Shown here piece by piece: positions 1 through 9,062 of a DNA stretch of 34,365 bases. The stretch comes from Candidatus Helarchaeota archaeon (lineage in GTDB: Archaea > Asgardarchaeota > Lokiarchaeia > Helarchaeales > RDOG01). The DNA lies in NCBI GenBank assembly GCA_029838215.1, contig JALGVI010000032.1:1-34365 (forward strand), written 5' to 3'. The notes beneath the pieces were generated by a model. That model worked only from the letters and a program-made list of their open reading frames with translations, did not search any database and was not told where the DNA came from. Within the stretch, counting starts at the first letter, position 1; each line of letters opens with the position of its first letter. The translations under genes and the position numbers were made by a program.

Positions 1-2
1 AT

Positions 3-239
3 GATTTAATCGTTGAACTTATTCCATTGGCCGAAATGTTTTTGAGAACGGGAAGCATCATGCGAAATAAAGGCACGCACTCGTTTCGAGAAGCACTTGG
101 AATGGAACCCGAACGCAAGATTTCTTCAAAAACTATTGAAGACATGAATAAATTATGTCAAAAAACGGGATTTTCCCAATTAATTAAGCAAATAAAGGAT
201 CGAAAGAACAAAGCAGGCAAAAGGAAGCACGTTTATTGA
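3..239 (+). CDS. Heterodisulfide reductase subunit C-like, C-terminal part (partial at window start)
   Basis: This frame is open from the first bases to a TGA at 237-239, so the gene begins upstream of the window. Only about 78 C-terminal residues remain. They include a stretch with FLRTG around nucleotide 42, which resembles the Leu-Arg/Lys-Thr-Gly segment seen near the end of HdrC-type subunits, followed by a basic tail. The cluster-binding cysteines of HdrC would lie further upstream and cannot be seen. The assignment rests mainly on the next gene being HdrB-like and starting inside this stop codon, which is the usual hdrC-hdrB order. HdrC passes electrons to the HdrB active site. Any other small Fe-S protein paired with a CCG-domain subunit is possible. 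Confidence 0.5.
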   Translation, partial: DLIVELIPLAEMFLRTGSIMRNKGTHSFREALGMEPERKISSKTIEDMNKLCQKTGFSQLIKQIKDRKNKAGKRKHVY

Positions 240-1162
240 TTCCCCAGAAAAATATCAAGAAAAGCCGTCTTGAAAAGATTCCCACGGAAGGACCGGTTTT
301 CATCTTCCGAAGTTGTGTGGCAAATGAACTTTATCCTTTCATGGAATCATCTCTTCACGAGATCTTGGATTTACTGGACATCGAATGGATCGAATCAGAT
401 GATCAAGCATGTTGTGGAGGAGTATTTGAGAATTTTTCATCTGATCTAACAATAGCTGCAATAAATGCCATTAATTTCAGCGTGATGGAACAAAAGTCGA
501 AGAACGTCATCGTTTCTTGCAATGAATGTTATTCTTCCCTCCAGAACACGAAAGAATTCCTCGAAATATCAGAAAACAAAGCAAAGATTGATGCCCTGTT
601 ACGCAGTATTAATCGTTCAGTGAACAATAATCTTGAATTCTTTCATGTAATCGAGTTTTTTTATAAGAATCTTGAAAAAATCATCAGCAAGAAAAAACGT
701 GATTTGAGCAACCTTCGTCTTGTCGTGCACTACGGATGTCATTATATACGCACGCATCGACAGGAAATTTTGGATGATCCCGTGTTTCCTTTCATAATGG
801 ACAAAATTTTGAGTGCTTTAGAAATCCAAACCTTGGATTATACTGAAAAATCCCTTTGTTGTGGCATGGGCTACATCCAAAAGATGATCAATCCCGAATC
901 CTCACTTGAGATCAGTTATAAAAAGTTAAAAAGCATTGCGCAAGTTAAGCCCGATGCAATAGTAAACATATGTCCTGCTTGCATTAACGTCCTTGATAAC
1001 GCTCCAATTCTCATAGAAATAGAAAAAGATGAAGAATTTCAAATTCCAGTTATCCACGTGAATCAATTAATTGGCTTATACATGGGACTTGATCCAATAA
1101 CCGTTTTAGGACTTGGAAATCATAAAACCAGCACGGAAAATTTCTTAAAAAAAGTCACGTGA
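236..1162 (+). CDS. hdrB: Heterodisulfide reductase subunit B-like, two CCG domains
   Basis: The 308-residue protein has two complete CCG (cysteine-rich) modules. The first has a Cys in FRSC, then CCGG, then C-x2-C in SCNEC. The second has a Cys in HYGCHY, then CCGMG, then CPAC, followed by the HVNQL segment that often ends HdrB. In HdrB such modules hold non-cubane [4Fe-4S] clusters that reduce the CoM-S-S-CoB disulfide; in non-methanogens the natural disulfide is often unknown. The TTG start overlaps the preceding TGA (TTGA at 236-239), with GGAAG about ten bases before it. This suggests translational coupling with the HdrC-like gene. HdrA is not in the window. All ligand cysteines of both modules seem present, so an active enzyme is likely. 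Substrate is inferred only by family. Confidence 0.85.
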   Translation: MIPQKNIKKSRLEKIPTEGPVFIFRSCVANELYPFMESSLHEILDLLDIEWIESDDQACCGGVFENFSSDLTIAAINAINFSVMEQKSKNVIVSCNECYSSLQNTKEFLEISENKAKIDALLRSINRSVNNNLEFFHVIEFFYKNLEKIISKKKRDLSNLRLVVHYGCHYIRTHRQEILDDPVFPFIMDKILSALEIQTLDYTEKSLCCGMGYIQKMINPESSLEISYKKLKSIAQVKPDAIVNICPACINVLDNAPILIEIEKDEEFQIPVIHVNQLIGLYMGLDPITVLGLGNHKTSTENFLKKVT

Positions 1163-1282
1163 TTGATTTATTTTTAATGAATTATTTGAAAAATCAAATA
1201 TTTTCATTTCATAACCCCCTATTTAACTCATTTCTTGAAAAAACACCATCATTCATAAATTAGTCAAATAATGTTAGTAACA

Positions 1283-1290
1283 TTTATAAA
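1283..1290 (+). promoter_or_regulatory. Putative TATA box upstream of ArsR-like regulator
   Basis: The sequence TTTATAAA lies in the 210-base gap between the HdrB-like gene and the ArsR-like gene. A start site about 25 bases downstream would give a leader of about 60 bases. The rest of this gap is AT-rich and shows nothing else I can name. The call is based only on the match to an archaeal TATA box and its position. Confidence 0.35.
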
Positions 1291-1372
1291 ATGACCATTG
1301 CCATTATTGTATTGAAGAACGAAAAACCGAGTCATTTAATGCCTTGGATCCTTTTTTACCTAGGATGTATGT

Positions 1373-1927
1373 ATGATGGACGTCGATGAATTTGAACTTC
1401 TAAGACTATTAGGAAATAAAACACGTCGAGAAATACTTGAGCTAATTTCAGAATCCCCCCGATTCCTATCGGATATATCCAAGGATTTGGAAATAGGGCA
1501 ACAGGCAATTCTCCGTCACCTTAGAGAACTCATGAGTTTCGGAATACTGGAAGAGATGAATGAGGTATTTGATGAATCGGGACAGAAAAAGGGTCGAAGG
1601 CGCAAATATTATAAAATATCAGAAAAACATAGGCGTCGAATCGTCATAGACATATCTCCAGATTGTTTTGACATTCATGATTTACCTTTTCTATCAAACC
1701 AAGATACCGAAACTAAAAATGAATATTGCAAGAATGCTAACGACATAATTTCGGAATATGAGGAATTTAAGGAAAATATCATGGGAATAGATAAAGTAAA
1801 GCGTTATGAGAAGATACTCGAATTTGAAAATAGATTAATGAAAGAAATAGAATGTTTAAATCATGCTCGAAGATTAAATGAAGAAATTCTTCGGGACCTT
1901 CAGGTTTTAAAAAGTCACGTTCTTTAA
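1373..1927 (+). CDS. ArsR-family winged-helix transcriptional regulator
   Basis: The protein has 184 residues. The N-terminal 90 form a winged helix: LLRLLGNKTRREILELI is the typical first helix of ArsR/HTH_20 regulators, LSDISKDLEIGQQAILRHL is the helix-turn-helix, and GRRRKYYKIS is the basic wing. The C-terminal half is charged and probably coiled coil, which fits dimerisation. No metal-binding cysteine pair typical of ArsR/SmtB sensors is visible, so a different ligand or a structural role is likely. It lies just upstream of cdc48 in the same direction with a gap of under 40 bases, so it may be cotranscribed with cdc48 or regulate it. The start could also be the next in-frame ATG at 1376. 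Confidence 0.8.
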   Translation: MMDVDEFELLRLLGNKTRREILELISESPRFLSDISKDLEIGQQAILRHLRELMSFGILEEMNEVFDESGQKKGRRRKYYKISEKHRRRIVIDISPDCFDIHDLPFLSNQDTETKNEYCKNANDIISEYEEFKENIMGIDKVKRYEKILEFENRLMKEIECLNHARRLNEEILRDLQVLKSHVL

Positions 1928-1965
1928 ATCTTATTCTTTTAATTAATAGAATCGAAGTGAATGAA

Positions 1966-4236
1966 ATGGTTGATGAAATACAATTACGCGTGCAATCAAT
2001 AGATGAAAAAAGTGCCATGAGATCATGGGTACGGGTAGATCCAGAAGTCTTCCCGAAATTGAAAATCTCAACGGGAGATATTATTCAGATACGGGGCAAA
2101 AAGACGACAGGAGCCATTGTAATCCCTGCCAAAAAAGAAGATGTAAACATGAACATCATTCGAATGGATGGCCTGATCAGGCAAAATGCTCAAGCAGGTA
2201 TTGGAGATATCGTAACTGTCGCAAAAATTAAGGTTCCAAAGGCTGAAAAAATTGTTTTGGCACCTGCTGCCGAAAATATCAGAGTAAGAATTTCGGGTGA
2301 TAGCATAAAAGGACATCTCATCAATAGACCCGTTAATAAAGGTGATATCTTAAGCGTATTTCGCCAACAGAGGCAACGTTCACAATCAATGCAGTTTTCA
2401 CCTCAATTTTTCGAAGAGTTTTTAACGGGAATGCGGTCTAAAAACCCATCAATGGGAGAAATTCGATTCAAGGTCATCCAGACAGTTCCCAATCAAATCG
2501 TTCAAGTAACGGGAAATACCAAAATTGAGATAAATTCTGAAGCCGTAACCTTACCGTCGGGTGTTCCGATTGTAACATATGAAGATGTTGGAGGTCTTGA
2601 AGACGCCATTCAAAGAATCCGGGAAATGGTTGAGCTTCCATTAAAACATCCCGAACTATTTTCGGCTTTGGGGATAGATCCTCCAAAAGGAGTTCTTTTA
2701 CACGGTCCTCCAGGAACGGGAAAAACCCTACTGGCAAAAGCCGTTGCAAATGAATCAATCGCAAATTTCGAGGTCATCAATGGTCCTGAAATAATGTCCA
2801 AATTCTATGGACAATCTGAAGAAACTTTGCGTAAAAAGTTCGAAAAAGCCGAACAAAAAGCTCCCAGCATCTTATTTATTGATGAAATAGATTCAATCGC
2901 CCCAAAACGGGAGGAAGTAACGGGTGAAGTCGAGCGAAGAGTCGTTGCCCAACTTTTAGGACTGATGGATGGTCTAAAAGGTAGAGGAAATGTCATAGTA
3001 ATTGGAGCTACGAATCGACCAAATGCATTAGATCCCGCACTTCGAAGACCCGGACGATTTGATCGAGAAATTGAGCTTCCAATGCCCGATAAAAAAGGAC
3101 GTAGAGAAATCTTACAGATTCACACGCGTGGAATGCCACTACACGAAGATGTCAACCTTGAAGAAATCATTAACATCACGCACGGATTTGTTGGAGCAGA
3201 CATTGCTGCACTGGCTCGTGAAGCCGCAATGTGTTGCTTGCGAAAAATTTTACCGGAATTAAACTTGGATGAGAGGTTCATTCCACAAGAAATCCTTGAT
3301 AAACTTCGAGTTTGCAGGGAGGATTTTTTGGAAGCACGCAAGCTTGTTGAACCCAGCACCCTCCGCGAAGTAATCATCGAAATACCCAACGTAAAGTGGG
3401 ATGATATCGGAGGACTTCACGATGTCAAGGAAAAACTTCGTGAAACAATAGAATGGCCATTAAAAACGCCAGATATTTTTAAAGAAGTGGGTATTCGTCC
3501 ACCTAGAGGCATTCTCTTGTTCGGACCTCCCGGTTGCGGAAAAACCTTGTTGGCGAAAGGTGTTGCCACAGAAAGCCAAGCAAACTTCATCAGCATTAGA
3601 GGACCGGAAGTATTTTCCAAATGGGTTGGAGAAAGCGAAAAAGCCATCAGGGAAGTATTCAGAAAAGCGAGAACTGCGGCACCATCAATCATTTATTTTG
3701 ATGAACTCGATGCAGTGGCTCCGAGGCGCGGTGCTTATTCGGGCTCGCAAGTCTATGAATCTGTTTTAAATCAAATTCTTTCAGAATTCGATGGACTTGA
3801 AGACCTTAAGAATGTAGTCGTTGTTGCATCAACAAATCGTCCTGACTTGATAGATCCCGCACTATTACGCCCGGGAAGATTCGATCAGTTAATTCTGGTG
3901 CCTGCTCCTAACCGAGAAAATCGAAAGGAAATTTTTAAAGTCCATACAAAACACATGAAACTCATTGATGATGTTGATATTGATAAGATCGTGGGTGATC
4001 TTGATGGATTTAGTGGTGCAGATATCGAAAATCTCATACGAGAAGCAGGAATGGAAGCAATTCGAGATGCAAAATTAAGTAATAAACCAATAAAAGGCGT
4101 GAACTCGATGCATTTTGAACGAGCTGCAAGAGCAGTACACGCAACCCTTACCCCAGACATCATCAAAAAATATGAAAACATGTATAAGACACTAAAATCC
4201 AAACGCGCTGCCGTAAAAGAATCGCACTATGCCTAA
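1966..4236 (+). CDS. cdc48: Cdc48/VCP-type AAA+ ATPase (archaeal VAT)
   Basis: This is a full-length Cdc48 of about 756 residues: an N-domain (about 1-190), then two AAA modules. D1 has Walker A GPPGTGKT (247-254) and Walker B ending in DE (306-307). D2 has GPPGCGKT (520-527) and DE (579-580). Both have NxRP and RPGRFD segments with arginine fingers. Cdc48 unfolds substrates and can feed them to the 20S proteasome. The C-terminus is His-Tyr-Ala: the penultimate Tyr resembles the HbYX tails that dock into the 20S alpha ring, though the preceding residue is His rather than a clear hydrophobic one. A GTG at 1957 is an alternative start; neither has a strong ribosome-binding site. A PAC2 protein and the 20S operon lie nearby, and no PAN gene is in the window. 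Confidence 0.96.
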   Translation: MVDEIQLRVQSIDEKSAMRSWVRVDPEVFPKLKISTGDIIQIRGKKTTGAIVIPAKKEDVNMNIIRMDGLIRQNAQAGIGDIVTVAKIKVPKAEKIVLAPAAENIRVRISGDSIKGHLINRPVNKGDILSVFRQQRQRSQSMQFSPQFFEEFLTGMRSKNPSMGEIRFKVIQTVPNQIVQVTGNTKIEINSEAVTLPSGVPIVTYEDVGGLEDAIQRIREMVELPLKHPELFSALGIDPPKGVLLHGPPGTGKTLLAKAVANESIANFEVINGPEIMSKFYGQSEETLRKKFEKAEQKAPSILFIDEIDSIAPKREEVTGEVERRVVAQLLGLMDGLKGRGNVIVIGATNRPNALDPALRRPGRFDREIELPMPDKKGRREILQIHTRGMPLHEDVNLEEIINITHGFVGADIAALAREAAMCCLRKILPELNLDERFIPQEILDKLRVCREDFLEARKLVEPSTLREVIIEIPNVKWDDIGGLHDVKEKLRETIEWPLKTPDIFKEVGIRPPRGILLFGPPGCGKTLLAKGVATESQANFISIRGPEVFSKWVGESEKAIREVFRKARTAAPSIIYFDELDAVAPRRGAYSGSQVYESVLNQILSEFDGLEDLKNVVVVASTNRPDLIDPALLRPGRFDQLILVPAPNRENRKEIFKVHTKHMKLIDDVDIDKIVGDLDGFSGADIENLIREAGMEAIRDAKLSNKPIKGVNSMHFERAARAVHATLTPDIIKKYENMYKTLKSKRAAVKESHYA

Positions 4237-4297
4237 AAATTTCCTTTTTTTTAGATAAGTAAATTTTAAAAGACAATTTTTCAACTCGTTTTTTATC

Positions 4298-5512
4298 ATG
4301 GTGGAATTTATTCCCTTTCGGGCGTTTCAATACAATCTAAGGAAGATTTCGAAATTAGAAGATGTTATTGCCCCTCCTTATGATGTCATTAAGCCTGCAC
4401 AAGAACGAGAATTGAAGAAACACGTAAATAACATTACCCACGTTGACTTACCGATATCATATAAAAATGCCGCAAAGTTGTTAAACAACTGGATCAAAGA
4501 GAAGATCCTGATTCAGCCCGAAAAGAAAGCATTTTACATTTATGAAATTAAATTCCATAAAAATGATACGCCTTCGAAAATTCAAGGATTAGTTGGACTG
4601 ATAAAACCCGTCGATTTCTCTGAAAAAAAAATCCTACCTCATGAAATGACATTCCCAAAATGCATGGATGATCGAACGAAACTCTTAGAAAATACAAATG
4701 CCAATTTCGGTCCGATTTATTTGATCTATCAAGGCAATTCAAAATTGAGTACAATTCTGGCAGATCATTCAAATTCAAATCCAATTCTCTCGGTTACAGA
4801 TAGAGATGGGTTCATTCACACGATCCGAAAAATAGATGATCCTGGTAAAATTAACGATATTACTAGCGAGTTTAAATCCATTAAATTGATCATTGCAGAC
4901 GGACATCATCGTTATAAAACGGGTCTCCTTTATAGCAAGCAAAAAAATGGTTTAAAATATGTAATGTCCTTTCTCGTTGATATTCAAAATCCTGGGCTTC
5001 TAATCTTTCCAACCCATCGCATGATTAAATCCTTCAAGAATACCCCCGTGGATAAATTTCTCAAAAAAATCGAAGAAAATTTCGACATTCAAGAATTTAA
5101 AGATGATAAAGAGTTAATACATGATATAGAATCCTGTCAACGATTCCATGTCTTTGGTTTTATTCATGGACCGACCAAGAGTTTTTATAAATTTACTCTA
5201 AAGGCAAGCGTTGATCCAACAAAACTGATAAAAAAATCGCATTCAGATGAATGGAAAAAATTGGACGTTTCAATTCTTCATGAACTCATTCTAACGGATG
5301 AATTAAACTCGAATGGAAATATCACTTATGAGAAAAACGTTGAAAATGGAATCAATTCCATCAAGGATAATGAACATGAGGGAATCATCATTCTAAAACC
5401 CACGGAATTAGAAAGCATCCAAAAAATCACGGAATTTGGCGAAATAATGCCTCATAAATCCACGTATTTTCACCCAAAACCTTTAAGCGGACTTTTAATT
5501 TTTAAGAAATGA
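4298..5512 (+). CDS. DUF1015 family protein
   Basis: The 404-residue protein matches the DUF1015 pattern. The N-terminus has PFRAFQYN and then APPYDVI (residues about 6-30), and the middle has LIIADGHHRYKTGL, the most conserved block of the family. DUF1015 proteins occur in bacteria and archaea and have no settled function that I know of; the ADGHHR block looks like a phosphate- or nucleotide-handling loop, but this is inference. The gene lies 61 bases after cdc48 and 60-75 bases before the PAC2 gene, all in the same direction. A T-rich tract (about 4243-4252) between cdc48 and this gene could act as a weak terminator. Confidence 0.8.
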   Translation: MVEFIPFRAFQYNLRKISKLEDVIAPPYDVIKPAQERELKKHVNNITHVDLPISYKNAAKLLNNWIKEKILIQPEKKAFYIYEIKFHKNDTPSKIQGLVGLIKPVDFSEKKILPHEMTFPKCMDDRTKLLENTNANFGPIYLIYQGNSKLSTILADHSNSNPILSVTDRDGFIHTIRKIDDPGKINDITSEFKSIKLIIADGHHRYKTGLLYSKQKNGLKYVMSFLVDIQNPGLLIFPTHRMIKSFKNTPVDKFLKKIEENFDIQEFKDDKELIHDIESCQRFHVFGFIHGPTKSFYKFTLKASVDPTKLIKKSHSDEWKKLDVSILHELILTDELNSNGNITYEKNVENGINSIKDNEHEGIIILKPTELESIQKITEFGEIMPHKSTYFHPKPLSGLLIFKK

Positions 5513-5588
5513 TCTAGGAAAAAATAAAAAAGCACTAAAAGTATTTTTTCTATAATTTGTATTAATTGATAAGTTGGAAGAAAAAAAC

Positions 5589-6365
5589 GTGTCTTTTGAG
5601 AAGATTTACGGCAAGGACCTCGTAACAATCGATAAAAATCAGCTAAAAAAGCCAATCTCTGTACACGGCATGCCCGGAATGGGAATGGCAGGGAAAAATG
5701 CTGTAGATTTATTTATAAAAGTATTACCGAATGTACGGAAAATACATGAGATATATTCATCGGCTTTCCCCAGTCACGTCGCCATTTTGAATGATGGTTC
5801 CATCAGACCTCCAAAAATAGATATCTATCTTGCGAAAAATCCCGAAGGAAATCATGATTTCATATTGGTTACAGGCGACTTTCAGCCAAGTAGCGCCACG
5901 GGTACGAATGTTCTTTCTTCTTACATCGTAAATTATCTAAACCAGTTAGGAATAACGCAAATCATTTCTTTAGCCGCAACACCTGTAGCGGCACCAAAAG
6001 AAAAACCAAAAGTATTCATGACTGCCACTTCAGACGATTTAATACCCCCGTTTCGTGAATTAGGCGTCAAGCCCTTTATCAAAGGAGTCATTACGGGAAT
6101 GAATGGAACGGTCCCTGCCATGGGAAAGCTTGAACACGACATGGATGGGGTCATCCTTTTATCAGAAACCTTTCCTCAATTCATGGAGGATGCTAAAGCG
6201 AGCGTTTCACTCGTTAGAATACTTGAATCATATTTATTACTTGAAGTGAATACCGAAGAACTTGAAGAAAAGGGAGAAAAAAATCTCAAGATCTACGAAA
6301 AAATGATGAATAAAAAACGAAAACAATCAAAACGTCGCGGACGAAGCGTGGGATACATAAGTTGA
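5589..6365 (+). CDS. PAC2-family proteasome assembly chaperone-like protein
   Basis: The protein of about 258 residues has the PAC2-family N-terminal signature: a strand leading to HGMPGMGMAGKNAVDLFI, then a Rossmann-like alternation of strands and helices (ILVTGDFQPS, QIISLAATPV, GVITGMNGTVP). Eukaryotic PAC2 pairs with PAC1 to assemble the proteasome alpha ring. Archaeal relatives (PbaA/PbaB types) bind proteasome C-terminal tails. The last 20 or so residues are very basic (MNKKRKQSKRRGRS), which may bind nucleic acid or an acidic partner. I chose the GTG at 5589 because GGAAG lies eight bases before it; a TTG at 5574 would add five residues. Its position between cdc48 and the 20S operon fits a proteasome role. 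Confidence 0.8.
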   Translation: MSFEKIYGKDLVTIDKNQLKKPISVHGMPGMGMAGKNAVDLFIKVLPNVRKIHEIYSSAFPSHVAILNDGSIRPPKIDIYLAKNPEGNHDFILVTGDFQPSSATGTNVLSSYIVNYLNQLGITQIISLAATPVAAPKEKPKVFMTATSDDLIPPFRELGVKPFIKGVITGMNGTVPAMGKLEHDMDGVILLSETFPQFMEDAKASVSLVRILESYLLLEVNTEELEEKGEKNLKIYEKMMNKKRKQSKRRGRSVGYIS

Positions 6366-6380
6366 AGAAGAGGGCTTGAA

Positions 6381-6872
6381 ATGCCAAATAAGATATTTCA
6401 AAACGAAGAATATCATGTTCAAATAGACTATTTACCCGAAAACTTCATCCTACAAGAACTTTCAGGAAACAAAGAAGAAGGCAAGATAATTTTTGAGTCT
6501 CGAGAAATCCTCGATGAATCCTATGGCGCATACATCAAATTTGAATATTCATGGAACACGATAGAATTTGATTTTCGACTTTCAGATGGTGATCTGATCG
6601 ACGAAATCGACAGGCAATATCAACGACTCAGAATAAACTCAATTGAGCGAAATGGAGAATATATTAACACGCACTATAATCAGTACATAACAGGTTCCAG
6701 AATTATCGTTCAAAAAGAGATTCAATACCCCACGGTAGAAATCAATGGTGTTTTCTACTGCGAACATTCTGAGAGACAATTCAATTATCGATTCATGATT
6801 TACCGTAAGATTTATGAAGAGTGGAAAAATACTCTTTTAGAAATCATTCATGCATTTAAATGCCATTTTTAG
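6381..6872 (+). CDS. Hypothetical protein in the Cdc48/PAC2 gene run
   Basis: I do not recognise this 163-residue protein. It has no membrane segment or signal peptide. It is rich in aromatic residues and alternating polar/hydrophobic strands (YHVQIDYLP, GAYIKFEYSW, TIEFDFRL, INGVFYCEH, YRFMIYRK) and ends in a helix (YEEWKNTLLEIIHAF), so a beta-sheet fold with a C-terminal helix is likely. The shape loosely recalls PsbP/DUF1795-like folds, but I would not assign that. It starts 15 bases after the PAC2-family gene with a GAGGG ribosome-binding site, so the two are probably cotranscribed. A link to proteasome assembly or quality control would be guilt by association only. Confidence 0.75.
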   Translation: MPNKIFQNEEYHVQIDYLPENFILQELSGNKEEGKIIFESREILDESYGAYIKFEYSWNTIEFDFRLSDGDLIDEIDRQYQRLRINSIERNGEYINTHYNQYITGSRIIVQKEIQYPTVEINGVFYCEHSERQFNYRFMIYRKIYEEWKNTLLEIIHAFKCHF

Positions 6873-7000
6873 CAAGCCATCGCGGAAATCGTCATCATCT
6901 CATTGATGTATTTCTAAATCAAAAAATTAAAATAAAAAAACACGCAAATAATTCTAACTTGCTGGAAATCATTTTACAAACTAAGAGATCGTGAAGATTT

Positions 7001-8344
7001 ATGCCAAAAAAGAGCAACCTCGAAACGGAAATGCTTGAAATACCAACTTCAACAGATTTTCCTAATGTAATGTCCCCTAAACGCATTTATTTCAGTAAAA
7101 TCAAGAATGGAACCAAATATCGCATTGGTAAGGGATTTAGCCTTAAAGAAATTAAGGCCGCCGCCATTCCGCTTGATATAGTCATGAAGTATAAATCACG
7201 AGTTCCAATTGATAGACGAAGAAAGACCCTTCATGATGAAAACGTTGCATATCTTGGAAAGTTATTTCGGGAAATATTAAAACAAAGGGAAAGCAGACTG
7301 GAAGAAATTAAAAAAATAGATAAAAAGAAAAAAGAACTAGTCAAAAACCTGACAAAAAGTCTTGGCATATCAAAAAAGGAAGCACTTGCAATTACAGAAG
7401 CGGGAGTTAAATCTGTTGAACAATTAGTAAATGAAGATCCAAAGGTTTTAGCTAAGGATTTAGGAATTAAAACAAGTGACGTTAACAAGTTAATAAAAGA
7501 AGCAAGGCGCGTGACAGTTCTTAAAGAATTGGAAGATGCAATTAAGAACTTGACCCAACTTAAATCAATAAATGCTTCAAAAGCTAAAGAATTGGCAGCT
7601 CTTGGAATCGTAAATATTGAGATTCTTGCAGAAGAAGTCCCTGAAGAGCTTGCAACAGAGATGGGCTATGCTGAAAAGATGACTTCAAACTGGATAAAAG
7701 AAGCCCGAGAAATGCTTGGATCTAAAACAAAGAAAAAAGAAATTGAAAGATTGAAGCCAGTTGCTAAAAAAGGAAAAAAGCATAAAGTCGAAGAGGCAGG
7801 ACTGAAAGACATCCTAAATAAACAGGAAATAAGAGCACTTGCAGATATTGAAGTAAAAACACTCAAGGATCTTGCAGAAGAAAACCCTGACGAAATTTCT
7901 TCGATTTTGGGCATAAATAAAAATATTACTCAAAAGTGGATAAACGATGCCAGACGGTTGCTGGGTCTCGAACTCGTTACGGAAGTAAAGAAACCTAAGA
8001 AGCAAAAATACGAAGAGATAGACCAGCTAATCGAAAAAAGTTTCGAAATATCCCTTGATTTAGAAGAGGAAGAAGAAATAAGTTCTGAAGAAATTAAAGA
8101 AACAATGGAAGAAATAAAAACCGTTGCTAAAAAAGTAGAAGACGAAAAAGATGAACTAAAAAAGACCGTTGCTTTGCTTGTTAAAGTACCCAGTCTGGGA
8201 AAAGCATCTGCTGAAAAACTGTATAAAGCAGGAGTTCGGACCATCGAGGATTTGATTCATGCAAACGCTGAGGAACTGGCAGAAAAAAGCAAGATTTCCA
8301 TCAAAAAGATTCAAGTTTTCATTGAAAATGCTTCAAATTTATGA
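7001..8344 (+). CDS. eL13-like domain fused to helix-hairpin-helix repeats
   Basis: Residues about 28-92 match ribosomal protein eL13 (L13e): YRIGKGFSLKEIKAAAI followed by VPIDRRRKTLHDENVAYL corresponds to the GRGF-LEELKAAGI and VDxRRKNxSxExLxxNV blocks. Standalone eL13 is much shorter. Here it is followed by a lysine-rich linker and four helix-hairpin-helix-type units at about 112-165, 180-236, 265-320 and 395-445. Each has the form A-x-A-L-A-x-x-G-I/V-x-x-x-x-x-L followed by an A-x-x-L-G segment, like RNAP alpha-CTD, Rad51 N-terminal or DUF4332 domains that bind DNA/RNA or proteins. An acidic Glu-rich stretch lies at about 345-380. It could be a real large-subunit protein with an extension, or a repurposed eL13 paralog. 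The gene is convergent with psmA. Confidence 0.8.
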   Translation: MPKKSNLETEMLEIPTSTDFPNVMSPKRIYFSKIKNGTKYRIGKGFSLKEIKAAAIPLDIVMKYKSRVPIDRRRKTLHDENVAYLGKLFREILKQRESRLEEIKKIDKKKKELVKNLTKSLGISKKEALAITEAGVKSVEQLVNEDPKVLAKDLGIKTSDVNKLIKEARRVTVLKELEDAIKNLTQLKSINASKAKELAALGIVNIEILAEEVPEELATEMGYAEKMTSNWIKEAREMLGSKTKKKEIERLKPVAKKGKKHKVEEAGLKDILNKQEIRALADIEVKTLKDLAEENPDEISSILGINKNITQKWINDARRLLGLELVTEVKKPKKQKYEEIDQLIEKSFEISLDLEEEEEISSEEIKETMEEIKTVAKKVEDEKDELKKTVALLVKVPSLGKASAEKLYKAGVRTIEDLIHANAEELAEKSKISIKKIQVFIENASNL

Positions 8345-8381
8345 AAAAAAAGTAATGGAAAATAATTATTCTACTAATTTT
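8345..8381. terminator. Putative T-rich termination region between convergent genes
   Basis: The 37 bases between the eL13-HhH gene (+) and psmA (-) contain an A run just after the first stop and a T run (TTTTTTA) shortly before the second. Such U-tract signals without a hairpin are typical of archaeal termination, and two convergent genes end here. No test beyond base content is possible. Confidence 0.3.
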
Positions 8382-9062
8382 TTATTTACTTTCTATTAAT
8401 TTTTTATATACTTCTTTCTTTTTGGCATCCATGGTCAAAAGCTCTCTCGGCGCATTTTCATCATCAATTTCATTTAAAATGTTCATCAGCATTTCTTTTA
8501 ATTCGTCCAACGTGGCATCCTCATGATACGCTTCTTTCAATAGACTCATTGCCTTGTTTTCATCGTTTCCTACAGCTATTGCTTTAACTTTAAATTTGGC
8601 TCCACTAGGTTCAATCAAATGAATGGATGGACCAGAAGAATCGATTCCCGCAAAAATAAGGCTTACACCAAAAGGTCTACCGCCAAATTGAGTAACTTGT
8701 TGCATTTTATTGCTAATTTTCCAAGCCAAAACATCGAGATCGGGATCTTCATTATAATACAGCCGCTGTACTTGAGCCTCAATTCGTGCTTGATTTATCA
8801 AAACTCTCGAATCGGCTAACAGACCCGAAAATGCTGTAAAAATAAATTCTTCAATTTGAAAAATTTTCTCATTATTCTCGTATAATGGATTAAAACTATT
8901 ATACTGTGATAGAACTACCACACCTGCATTTGACCGTGCAGCCAAAACAAGAGACCCGCGCTTCACGGCTTCTCGTGCATACTCTATCTGATGAATTCTG
9001 CCGTCAGGACTGAACATGGTAGCAATCCTGTCATACCCTCCTAACCGTCCAACATCAAACAT
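8382..9062 (-). CDS. psmA: 20S proteasome alpha subunit
   Basis: The 226-residue protein begins with the alpha-type extension and signature: YDRIATMFSPDGRIHQIEY, then AREAVKRGS. This segment forms the gating N-terminus and H0 helix of the alpha ring. The Ntn-hydrolase core follows (FTAFSGLLADSRVL, GRPFGVSLIFAGID), with no catalytic Thr, as expected for alpha. It ends in a charged tail. The alpha ring gates substrate entry and binds HbYX-tailed ATPases such as Cdc48 or PAN. Its ATG follows directly on the TAG stop of the upstream beta gene (TAGATG), so the two are almost certainly translated from one mRNA in similar amounts. Confidence 0.96.
   Translation of the reverse strand: MFDVGRLGGYDRIATMFSPDGRIHQIEYAREAVKRGSLVLAARSNAGVVVLSQYNSFNPLYENNEKIFQIEEFIFTAFSGLLADSRVLINQARIEAQVQRLYYNEDPDLDVLAWKISNKMQQVTQFGGRPFGVSLIFAGIDSSGPSIHLIEPSGAKFKVKAIAVGNDENKAMSLLKEAYHEDATLDELKEMLMNILNEIDDENAPRELLTMDAKKKEVYKKLIESK

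Noticed and set aside
3120..3389. Open frames on the minus strand inside cdc48.
   Set aside because: The Cdc48 frame has every family motif here, and the opposite frames show no domain or ribosome-binding site.
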